This document shows, in pieces, positions 30,601 through 64,000 of a stretch of DNA of 64,000 bases. The stretch is taken from the NCBI RefSeq assembly GCF_032062135.1, contig NC_092859.1, positions 113,350,254 through 113,414,253 on the forward strand. Reading direction: 5' to 3'. The DNA comes from Pyxicephalus adspersus (Eukaryota; Chordata; Amphibia; Anura; Pyxicephalidae). The notes under the pieces are model-generated. The model saw only the letters and a program-made list of their open reading frames with translations. It had not been told where the DNA came from and ran no database searches. The stretch's first letter is position 1, and each line of letters opens with the position of its first letter. The position numbers and the translations under genes are program-made.

Positions 30601-31189
30601 CCTGTGGGGCTTGAGAAAGCCCCTCAAAATAACGTTCATAGTGCAGGACTCCCATAATTCAACCAGTCATGTACCTAATTCAACGTATTAATTCAACATG
30701 ATTAAACGATCATAAAAATGGTCCAATTTCTGTTAATGGCTTTTTAGCATAATCATGTCATTCCGTTAATTTCTACCAATGATTCAGTTCTGTATAGTGT
30801 CTTATAATATTACCTTATTTCTGCTTTATCAGTTTTGGAAAATTTAAACTAAGATGGGATTTTCCAATCTGAAACACACATAGCATTCTACCACATTGAT
30901 CATTTGTATTCCCTGTGTTGATACTTTTACAATAGCCTTTCAATATGCAATATGTATATGAACAATATTTATATGTGCAATATTTTCCTGTATAAATATT
31001 TCCCTGTAATGGAAACCCAGACAGCCGCATGCAGAGCATGTTTTAGAATGTATATGCTGAATGCAGCAACACAGAATTAGCTGTCAGAACAACAGAATAA
31101 GCAAACCATCACAACAATAATGGTAGAAACATTTAGGCTGGGATCTAGGATTGCCTGTAATGTGCAGAGCCTCCATCCTCCTCTGTGAC
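30601..31189. other. Intergenic, no feature seen
   Basis: Lies between the Ig-NLR gene and ccdc136. No exon or repeat was recognised, apart from minus-strand TATTTATATG-like runs. Confidence 0.4.
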
Positions 31190-31518
31190 TCCTCCTTGTA
31201 TCTGCACACTCTTCCAATCTCTTGTTACCATGCCCCAGCTGTCTCTACCTCCTGACACTCTGGCTGTTCTATCTCATCTCTTTTACCTGCAGCTGATTTT
31301 TTCTCATTCCTCATTTTCTCTGTCATTTACCTGCAGAACCACTTCCTGACATTTTCTTCTGTCTTTTCCTTATTTTCATAACCCCACCTGTTTTTTTATT
31401 TTTTTCATTCCAGCATAGAGATCCAGCAGACATTTCTATATCATTACCTTAGTTACCCTCTGTCTCCCCTCCATCTCCATCCTCTCTCAGTGCCAGGCTG
31501 TGTCACAGCTACTGCAGT
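31190..31518 (+). promoter_or_regulatory. Probable ccdc136 5' region
   Basis: Long pyrimidine-rich tracts (CCTCCTCTGTGACTCCTCCTT, and CTCCCCTCCATCTCCATCCT) directly precede the proposed start codon. No TATA box was identified. The role is inferred only from position upstream of the candidate first coding exon. Confidence 0.3.
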
Positions 31519-55130
<23,612 letters not shown>

Positions 55131-55968
55131 TGCACATCAGGTACTGGTTTCCTTGTGACTCCTCGTGCTCTGCATGCATTGCTTTGCAAGGCTAGGAGTA
55201 TCTCTAATGCTTCTGCTTCCATGCCTGAAACCTAATCTGTCTGCCATCTTTGTATGTGCCCTGGCATCTTCTTTCACTTTTCTTTCATAACATTTCTTCA
55301 GATGTATAACACTGTACTTTAACATGTGTCAAAAAGCAAAATCAATGTAAAACGTTTAAGGTTATGACATAGAAAGTTGATAATGAATGTTCCCCATGTG
55401 TTTTGTTCTTGTGGTTCATTGCTTATATTTGTGGCTTAGTAAATGCCTGTAGATAAAGATGGCTTAAAATGTGACTGTGAGCCAACATTACACTGACATT
55501 ACTTCATACTAGTATGAGGGTAAATATGTAAATTATCAATATATGAAGGGTTATAATGAATGCCAAGTGGGTAAACAATGAAAAATGTCAAATACATTTT
55601 TGAATTTGCAGATGGACTGATTTTCCTACAATGCAAAACAGTTTTGGCAGACTGGACAGTTTGCTAGCATACCAAACTTTGTACCATTTGACTACCTATA
55701 CCTGTATAATTGGCTGAAGCAGGCATTACCTATGGGACCAGGAGAAGTTAGTTATTAGATGTCAGAGCCAGTTAGATTTCTGATTTCCTTTTCCATTTCC
55801 TTGGAAGTAATTTTGATGAAATTTTCAGTGAATGACATTTCTAGAACCTACTGTTCTTAGTAGGGCTAACTTTTACTAATATATTGGGTTGTTTTGCATT
55901 ATGGGAAAGTGTCTATTAGTGTCTTTATTTGCTTTTACCACCATAGAAATTATTATTGTTAAGACAAT

Positions 55969-56183
55969 GAGCCTGATTTATCAAAGTTCTTCAAGACTGG
56001 GGAAGATAGGCCATCATGGGAGAATCTGGGTGATTGAGCAAACCTTAAATGAATCTGGTCTAGGATTGAAAACATTTGCCAAATAATAGCATATGATTTA
56101 GGAAATGTTCCAGGTTTGCTGGATCACCCAAGTTCATTCAGTCTTTCTTCTCCAGTCTTGGAGAGCTTTGATAAATCAGGCCC
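55969..56183. repeat. Fold-back MITE, family A, copy 2
   Basis: GAGCCTGATTTATCAAAGTTC ... GAGAGCTTTGATAAATCAGGCCC, the same family as 546-767, with AAT flanks again. Confidence 0.8.
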
Positions 56184-57423
56184 AATGTGTGGAAATAACT
56201 GTTCACATGTGCCAAGCCTCCTCCGCTAATTACCATATGTAGATGCAAAATGTACCTGTTATAAAAAAAAAATTAGGATTTCTTTACCCTCATCTTCTGC
56301 CTACGGTGCCGTGGTGGGGATGACACTACCATCCACCTGATGTGAAGCAGTTCTGGTGAAATTTTGCAATTATTTAGTCATAATACGTGTCTTCTTACGT
56401 GTCTTCATAATACAGTGTCTTCTTACGAAAATTTAGTCTGCTCTGTTTCACCTAACACATATACCCAAAAGAATTTTGGTATTAGATCCAGCAAAGCTCA
56501 AGACAGGGTTGAGTGAAGATCACGGGAGTAATCCTAATCTAACCCTTTTATACGTAAGTTTTTTATCTACATATGGTATAGTAGGGGATTTGAGGAAGAA
56601 GGAGAGAGCTCTGAAAGAAAGGTAAGGCTGGAATTTGGCATTAATATTCTTTCAATAAAGCATAATAAAACTGGTAAACAATGCTTTCTAATGCACATAA
56701 GAGACTTTCTAATATACTCCCAACAGAACTAAAGTTTATGGCAAGAATTTGTTTCAAAAACTACCAGCGACTGACCTATATGCTTCCTACAGAGCACTAG
56801 CACCTGGACAATACACTTTACAGAAAGCATTGAGAATGAGACCATAATGTTTCTACAAGACACCAAGGGCTGGAACACATACTGTATTTTCACCTGGCAC
56901 CATGGACTGAGTAACTTACCACTAACTGGAAAGTAGATACTGGACCAGATATTGTGTACTGGAATTAAAGACTGGGAAATCAATTTTGTACTGGACAACA
57001 GCAATTTCACAGACAACCAGGGACTGAGTGATGTATCATACACCAAAATTACATGTATTTTCTCAGAATTACAATATTATGTCAGGCATACTCAATTTGG
57101 AAACACCACAGTTTATGGAATTTTACAAATAGCTACATTTTACACAGTTATTTTCTGCGCTCAGAATTGGCAGCACACTTTACCATGGAGCACTCATAAA
57201 GGCCCTAATGAAAACAGGACAGGCTTACAGGTTTGGTGTACATAATATTACAAAGAGCAGTGACAATATGCAAAATATAGTAACTTACAACAGCCAATCA
57301 AGTTTAGGATATCTAGAGGAACTTATCATAAATCAAATACAATTTCTGTGATTGGTGACTCACAGAGCGGGTACAAGTATGGTGAAATGATTTAAAAAAA
57401 TGCTATAAAGGGGTCAGGGAAGA
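56184..57423. other. No gene seen
   Basis: Possibly ccdc136 3' flank, or intron if the distal terminal exon is used. Frames at 56,729-57,046 (minus) and 56,952-57,245 (plus) overlap and have no motif. Confidence 0.35.
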
Positions 57424-57745
57424 AAAGGTATTATTATTAGCCAATATTTATATAGCCATGACATATTATGCAGCACTTCACAAAACCCATAGTCATATCA
57501 CTAACTGTCTCTCAAAGGGGCTCGTCCCTACCATAGTCATATGCCAATATTGTAGTCTACGGACAATTTTTGAAAGCTGATAATTCTAACTGCATGTTTT
57601 TTGGGATGTGGGAGGAAACTGGAGTACCCAGAGAAAACCAACGCAGACACAGGGAGAACATACAAACTCCTTCCAGATAGAGTCCAGGCTGAAATTTAAA
57701 CCTGGGACCTAGTGCTGCGAAGGCCTGAATGCTAACCACATGCTG
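57424..57745 (-). repeat. tRNA-derived SINE, inverted
   Basis: The plus strand reads GGGATGTGGGAGGAAACTGGAGTACCCAGAG ... GGGAGAACATACAAACTCC ... AACCTGGGACCTAGTGCTG ... GCTAACCACATGCTGCCTG. The right end is the reverse complement of a tRNA-like head, with A-box- and B-box-like GTTAGC and GGTTTAAAT text. A truncated relative is at 48,190-48,370. Confidence 0.75.
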
Positions 57746-58223
57746 CCTGTATGTTGATCATATATGTTCTTAATGGCAGATTTACTTTTTTAGTGAAATA
57801 TGAATTCCAATTGGTTACTACAATTTTCACTTTTGTTTTATAATAACCCCATATCATACCATATCACACTGTATGCATGGTACACCTAAAGGGGGACAAG
57901 TCTGCAATGAAAGGTTAGGTTAATTAGGTTTTTATAATGCTTATCTAAATTTTTCTCATCTGTATACATTTCAAATAAAACTTTAAATTTCAAATTCAAC
58001 ATTTGGGTTTGAAATAATTCCACATTTTGTACCTCATTTTGTATTCATAGTAGCAGTTTGCTGCATTTAAGTTCTTATTTATTATATCTTTCACATCTCG
58101 TGCTTTAATTTGTGTGTGCTGGGTCTATTATTGACTGGGGTTAAAAACAGTGCAAAATAATCGTTATGAGGAATACACACTAACAATGTTACAGCATGAG
58201 CAGATGTCTGTGTTGAATGTCTT
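57746..58223. other. No gene seen
   Basis: AT-rich sequence without recognisable features. Confidence 0.4.
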
Positions 58224-58627
58224 GGGCTAAGTCTACATAGACTGTTTGCCCGAGTTTAATGCAGTTTTTAAAAACTCCTGTTTGAAATTCTCATTCATTC
58301 AAATTGGCTAGTTCACACCAAAGCATTTTGTTTAAAGGCTGCAAAGAGAATGCATCCTGCAGATTGTGGACAGTACTTAAGTGCCCATAAACGCTTGCAA
58401 ATGCCCCACTTAATATCACCTACAAATGTATGAGGTATTCATTAATGTTGGTTATTTATGTGGATCTACAAATGTTTGTTAGATGATTGAATGATTTCTA
58501 GACAGTTTATCCCAAAATAATTCTTCTCTGTCACATAGCTTGGTTTTAAACACCTTTAAAATGCTTAAAAACTCAGACAAAAGCTGCATCACCATTTAAA
58601 AATACCATCAGTGTAGACTTAGCCTTA
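58224..58627. repeat. TIR MITE (GGGCTAAGTCTACA ends)
   Basis: GGGCTAAGTCTACATAGACTG and ATCAGTGTAGACTTAGCCTT are inverted ends. AAAAACTCCTGTTTGA and TCAGACAAAAGC pieces also pair. No coding capacity. Confidence 0.75.
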
Positions 58628-59660
58628 TATTTTTTCTATTGACTATTTGTTTGTGACTTTGAGTTCTTTTTTAATGTTTTCAATGAAAAAATATCAATCA
58701 GTAATAAAAGCCCCACCTTCTTAATAAGAACATAGGCTGGTAATCTGGTTTATTCAGTAATGTTAAATAGACCCAGCTGCAGACCATTCATTAAAACAAT
58801 ATTGCAGTTACATACTTTATGTATGGTATTACACATTTACAAAACTTGTGTACACATCTAAAGCCGTGAGACTGCTGCTGGGAGCCGCCATCCAAGATGT
58901 AGTGTATTGAGCCCCACAAGCCGTTATCCAAGTGACACTCCAAGGTGTTTTCAAAAAATAAAAGTCTATGTAGGGAAGTTAGGGGCAGAGGAGATGGGCC
59001 AGAACAGAGAGTATTTAGACACTACAAGAAAAGAAGAGGGCTATGGTGTGATAGGAGGAGTATGACATAGCTGTGCTAGGGAATTTACTATTTCTGGAAT
59101 GTTTGACTTCCCTAGTAAGTCCAAAGGTACATTTAAAGTGAATACATTATTGTAAATAGAAGGGAAAATGCTGCTAAACTATTTAAAAAAAAAAAAGATT
59201 ACATAAAAGCAAATTACTGCTTTTTTTGTGCTTTTACTTGCAATCTTTTAGGTTACTTGGAGCCTGACCACTCATCTTTAAAGAGGCCCATTATTACAAT
59301 ACCCAGTTCCATTTGCACAGATTCCCATAGGACCTGTGTTTATCCGTATAGATCCTCAATGACTCCTCCTGCTGAGTTATATTCCAGAGGACATATGAGA
59401 CTGTGAATCCCCTGTGAAGTGTTAGTTTCTAAAGAGACTTCTGGGGACAATTTATGTTTAATTAAGCAGCATTTAATGGTGTTTATAAATGCTTTTTTTC
59501 AAACACTTACTGTTAATTATTGATGTATTCATAATACCACAGTTAGTCTTCTGTACTGCAGGAATCCATAATTTATTTTATTCTATTCAATGTATTTCCT
59601 ACTTGCTATTACTATAGTGTCAGAGAGCAGGATCAGTTTGTTACCAATCACATGCTTTCT
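58628..59660. other. No gene seen
   Basis: AT-rich, without recognised exon, repeat or RNA gene. Confidence 0.35.
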
Positions 59661-60290
59661 CCATTGCCCTGCCCAACACATGGCCTATGGGCTGTATGCG
59701 GCCCACCAACCCTCAAAGTGTGGCCTGCTGTGTTTTGGCCCGGGTCCGTCACCTGTTGGGCACCAACTGGGGCATTACAGAGCAGCACAGGGATGTCACC
59801 GAGCTCTCTGCATTCCAGCACCTGGCATTATAAAAGAAGTAGTGTCAGATCCACCAAAACATGGTTCCAGTTTTACTTGGGAGAAAGCAGAATTTGATCA
59901 GGTAAGTGACACTCTTGCCATCATGAGGGTAATATTGTTACACTGACACAAATGTGGGGATATTATTACTGTTACTGACACAATTGTAAGATTTGTTTTT
60001 GCAGCTACTAATGTTAATGCTGGAGAATTTTACTGCATCCACTGACAACAATGTGGGGTTTATTTTTGTGAACACAGACACCAATGAAAGGGTTATTATT
60101 GTGGTCATTGACAACAATGTGGAGAGGTATTACTGAAGTTATTAGGGCCAATATGGGAGTTATTATTGCAGTCCCCAACACCAATGTGGGGCTTATTATT
60201 GTGATAACTGATACCAAAAATAGGGCTTATTTTACTCCCATTTTGTCTTTAGGATATGTTGTGGCACAGTATAACCAACATTTTCTGTAA
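59661..60290 (+). repeat. hAT-like repeat body with about 39-bp tandem units
   Basis: GCCTATGGGCTGTATGCGGCCCACCAACCCTCAAAG is hAT-MITE-like text. It is followed by a degenerate array (about 59,935-60,240) of the form ACTGACACCAATGTGGGG-TTATTATTGTG. The frame at 59,590-59,946 lies across it and is not called. Element ends were not defined. Confidence 0.5.
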
Positions 60291-61479
60291 ATGCTGTAAA
60301 TGTGCATTACAGCCTGTTCCTTTTTGAACAGACTGCCTAATTTGATTTATTACACGTCAACACGTAACACATGCCACTATTTAGCATCCTTCCTAATGTG
60401 TCGGGGCAGAACTTGCTACCCTCCATAATTTTAACGTTAGCCACCATTGTTCTATTACATTTCCTTGCATACTCCCTTCCAGCTACGTATATCACAAGGC
60501 TGACTCTGATCACTGAGCTCTAGCATGAACAACTCACAGCAAAAATGTTTCTTGCTTCCAATAATATAACTGAGGTAGGAATAGAAATAATGAACAATTG
60601 CTAGTTGTTTTTGAAGCAAGGAATCTGTCTTTATACATTTATAATCACTGGACAAAAGGCTGTGAGTTATAAATCCTTAAAACTCTACCCTAATATCAAA
60701 TAAGGTTAGTTCAGTTCAGTTTTTCCCCTAAATCTCTACTTCTATACCTGACAGATGTATTAACACTTCTGCACCAAAAAATACATTTTTTGGCTAAAGG
60801 TCTATTGTACATTGTGCACTTGTCATGTTTTGAGTGTGCTAGTTGCCTGGATGTAATCTATGAAACGTTTATAACCATTTGATTTTTGTTTATGCCCTGT
60901 CTTTTTTTTATTTTGTTTATAATATTTGTTGTACTAAACAGAACACTATGAAAGTGTTATGCATGTTAAATATCCTGTTTCGCCCAGCAGTCTAACATAT
61001 TATTTACTACTTTCCTTCTGGAAGTGTTAAAGCTGACATTTTTTCTGCTATTACGTTTTCTGATTTTGCTTCAGCAAAACACATCTTACCTCTGGCAGAA
61101 GGTTGGTCACCTCATACTGGTAATACGACTAATGTTACCCAAGCTACCCACTGGCTGTTGTCTGCCATTAAAAAGGAAGGGCAACCAGGGGTCCAATATA
61201 CAAAGACAATCTATAAGCTTGGATTGACTGAGCTTTTGTTTTTAATTTTCCAGTCAATTTAATGAGATGTAATAGGATCAGAAAAGAAAAATTAGTAATA
61301 CTGATCAGCTACTTTCCACTTTCCCCTACAGCTTGATTTTAATGAACGCTTGGATATGTCAAAAAAAGGATGATGATTTTATAGGAAAATCGTAATTAAA
61401 TCAATTTTTTTTTAATATATTTAAATGGTATATAAATCCATTTTAAATAGATTTTATTATAAAGTGGTAATGTCGCTGG
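60291..61479. other. No gene seen
   Basis: No exon or repeat recognised. Confidence 0.35.
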
Positions 61480-61860
61480 TGGTTGCCTGAGGTGATGGAG
61501 GTGGCCTCTTTTGCCAATTTGGCCCCGGTGGCCCTGATTTTAACGACAGAGGGTACTGGGTGTCATGAGGGCACAAGTGCCAGTACACAAGGTACAGAAG
61601 CACAGATCAGAGGCGGGTTGAGTAAAAGGCAGAGAATCAGCCAGGTGCTGGCAAGTGCGGTAGAATAACAGTAGGCAATGCAGGTCTAAGGACAAGCCAA
61701 AATCATCAATAGTTAGACAGAGTCCATATAATGTAACAAGAAGTTGATCCAAGATCAAAGTCAGGGTACAATCCACCATAAGTGATTCTGAACATAGGTC
61801 AGAAGAGGTGCATACAAGGCTAAAGACCAGTCAGCAAGGTAGCAGACTAGAGACCGGGTT
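61480..61860. repeat. Unclassified interspersed repeat
   Basis: GC- and purine-rich compared with its flanks, with repeated AAGGTCAGGGTACA/AGGTACAGAAGCACAG-type text that resembles amphibian retrotransposon non-coding regions. No boundary or coding domain was identified. Confidence 0.3.
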
Positions 61861-62662
61861 TAACTGCTGACACTGCTGAGGAATGCATATGTGCATGAGC
61901 ATGTTTGTGCACAGATACGCATACAAGTATGGGCACACGCCTGCTCAAATCTTTTCTTACTGGTATGCACATGAACATGAGCATGTGTCCTAACTAATCC
62001 ACATGCTTTTTTCCTTACAGCTAAGGGGTTACTACCAGTGTCAGGTTTTTATTGGCATCAGTATCTCTGTTAAGAATATTTACTCTCTTTTATTTGTCTA
62101 TGTTAGCACTGTCACCAGGTGAGAGGAAAAAAACTAAATTTTGAGTTGCCAGGATAACAGGAATAGCGGAGAAATCTTCCAATGACAGCATTTGTTCCAG
62201 TGATAAATATCTAATAGGGCATTTCCCAAACTTTGGAGAACTTTCCTCTTTTCCTGTTGTGAAGGGAAAGGATTTTTTTCAAATGGGACAAACAACAACC
62301 TGCTCCCACCCAAAAAACTTTACTGAACCTTGTCTTTATTATTGGGCAAATGGCAGTAAAGCAAGCATTCTGCTATAAATACATGGGCAAGTCTGCATGG
62401 CAAAGGCACATTAAAAAAGCTAAGAATCTCTTAATTGGTGTCTGACAGCAAGTGATCAACAAGACAACCATTTGTTATTTTAGAACTATGGCACACAGTC
62501 ACATAAAGTAGATTGCTCATAAACATGGCTGAAAGTAACATGAATATCGAAAATAGAGTTTTTATATTAATAAATTAGTTATGCAGAATCCACCGCATTT
62601 AATAAATGGCTGCATATGGAATGATTACATTTTTCTTACATCCCCTTCTTTCTCTTTCCCAG
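61861..62662. other. No gene seen; upstream of the distal terminal exon
   Basis: No coding exon was recognised that could precede the 62,663 exon. The acceptor tract CTTCTTTCTCTTTCCCAG is strong. Confidence 0.4.
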
Positions 62663-62749
62663 GCTGCTCTGTGGAATCCTCTCTTCCTCCTGGCAGTGGC
62701 CGCAGCTGTTGTATTATTATGTCCGAGTCTAAGAAGAGGCCCCGACTGA
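62663..62749 (+). CDS. Candidate terminal exon B: alternative tail anchor (ccdc136?)
   Basis: An excellent acceptor (TTTCTCTTTCCCAG), then 87 nt in phase 0: AALWNPLFLLAVAAAVVLLC, then PSLRRGPD and TGA. This is a textbook tail anchor, one hydrophobic helix plus a short basic end. Phase 0 equals that of exon A, so it could replace exon A and give 418 residues. There is no other recognisable coding exon in the 7.5 kb between exon A and here, so a ccdc136 alternative 3' end is the simplest reading. It could instead be the last exon of an unseen gene. Confidence 0.55.
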   Translation, partial: AALWNPLFLLAVAAAVVLLCPSLRRGPD

Positions 62750-64000
62750 TTCTCAACAGGAACAACACAGTACAGCATTTCTACACAGACCAATATAGTG
62801 CACCTCCTGTATTTAGTGTCATCCATAACCACCTATTTATTATTCTGTTAATGTAACAAGAAGCTGCACAGTGTCTTCAGCACTCTAACACTCCATATAC
62901 ACCTAAATACAACACAACAATTTCCATCTACACAACACAGCATAGTGGGTAAAAAATACCCAGCATTGAAAGTGTTTTTTTTCAATGATTCTTGATGAAT
63001 ATAACACTTAGATCAATTCATAGAATAGTCTGTTACAGTGAGCAGTGTCTTTAAGAGCCAATACATGGCACATTGTTTAAACAAAGTGTATACAAATTCC
63101 ATATAGCTGTTGCATTTTTATTTGTATCAGTCTAATGTATGTCAGTGTGGATCATTTTAGAAGTATCATCATTCAGTTTATAACAATGAAATTCTTTTTA
63201 TTTCAAAGGCAGCAACTGGTATGTGTTATACACCCCTGCTTTAGCCCTGTCCCATGTAGAACAGTGTCTAAACGAAGAACTCCTATATATTCACGGATCA
63301 CTTTTACAGTGCCGAAAGGAACATGGAGAATGGCTGCAATGGGCAGAACAATCATTTCCTTTAGACACTTTCATACATGAGGGTCAATGTAACTGTATTC
63401 AGTAGCAGGCTGCATGTTCTCTAGGGCCTTCAGAACTACAGGGGGAATGTTTGAATCATCTTTAAGTATTAAATCTTACTGTTCTTGGAACGTTTAAACT
63501 CTAACTTAGTTACCGCTTAGTTCTATGGTTATCATGTTATTTATTACACTAATGTTCGAGTACTAGAGGTGCTATGCTACTATTTTATTTTATTTATTTT
63601 AGTATTTTATATGGTCATAGCCATGATAGTTAGGATAGTTTGATATATTAGCTGTTTATTTAAAGAGCCAACTAAGTAGACCTTTCTGTTGTGCGATATG
63701 GGTGCTAAGCTTTACCTTTTCCTATCTTTAACTGTATACCTGATTTTAAAGATTACCAGCTACTTTTATAGTAACGTATAGCCTTTTGTTTCCTTTTTAG
63801 GATTGGGATTATCAGTGTAGGTTCACTTTATATTACAGAAGGAACCATCCAATGAATAATGTATAAAACAGCAAAGCCATCTAAGATTTAGTATAGTTAC
63901 CATTAACACACATAAGGAAAATGCTTTATAAAGATTGATTGATTCATGATATTGTAGAATCCAGCCAAAATATCTTTTAGTTTTGGAGAGTAAAAAAGGG
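62750..64000 (+). other. Possible 3' UTR of terminal exon B; no other gene seen
   Basis: No further coding exon was recognised. An ATTAAA hexamer near 63,466 is a possible polyadenylation signal. Frames at 63,135-63,405 overlap and lack motifs. Confidence 0.35.

Noticed and set aside
59590..59946. 118-residue plus-strand open frame
   Set aside because: It crosses hAT-like repeat text and has no conserved motif.

Overview
This window looks like nuclear DNA of an amphibian, most likely a frog. It is AT-rich and intron-rich. It carries a ccdc136 orthologue and a dense mixture of transposon families that I associate with frogs: piggyBac, mariner, hAT and fold-back MITEs, L1- and L2-type LINE ends, an Ngaro/DIRS tyrosine-recombinase retrotransposon and a Gypsy element. 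No rRNA, tRNA or CRISPR locus was seen. The assignment comes from reading alone, and no database was searched.

Region 1 (1-11,000) has no convincing host gene. It holds LINE 3' ends (1.8, 2.3-3.1 and 7.3-7.8 kb), a mariner pseudogene (3.8-4.3 kb), several terminal-inverted-repeat elements, and a diverged duplicated block (about 0.9-1.2 and 8.4-8.6 kb).

Region 2 (10,548 or 11,147 to about 29,770, + strand) is the most interesting part. A series of exons with compatible splice phases encodes, in order, a hydrophobic leader, one B7/butyrophilin-like IgV domain, a transmembrane segment with a basic stop-transfer sequence, a 10-residue linker, a large NACHT exon with Walker A and B motifs, and at least three leucine-rich repeats. 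If these exons form one transcript, the product is a type I membrane receptor with an extracellular immunoglobulin domain and a cytoplasmic NLR (NACHT-LRR). I know of no named vertebrate family with this layout. Its introns contain a dead piggyBac element, a Gypsy fragment with integrase upstream of reverse transcriptase, and several MITEs.

Region 3 (31,519 to 55,130, possibly 62,749, + strand) is ccdc136, a coiled-coil protein with a C-terminal membrane anchor. Nine constant exons join in frame to give 422 residues. There is also a phase-compatible 96-nt cassette exon, and a second, distal terminal exon that encodes a different tail anchor. Its 11.4-kb first intron contains a decayed Ngaro element (minus strand: Gag zinc knuckle, RT, RNase H, tyrosine recombinase, SGNH-hydrolase remnant). 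Later introns carry a roughly 31-bp minisatellite of about 1 kb, a long fold-back element and SINE copies.

The two genes are head-to-tail and about 1.75 kb apart. Nothing in the sequence shows that they act together.
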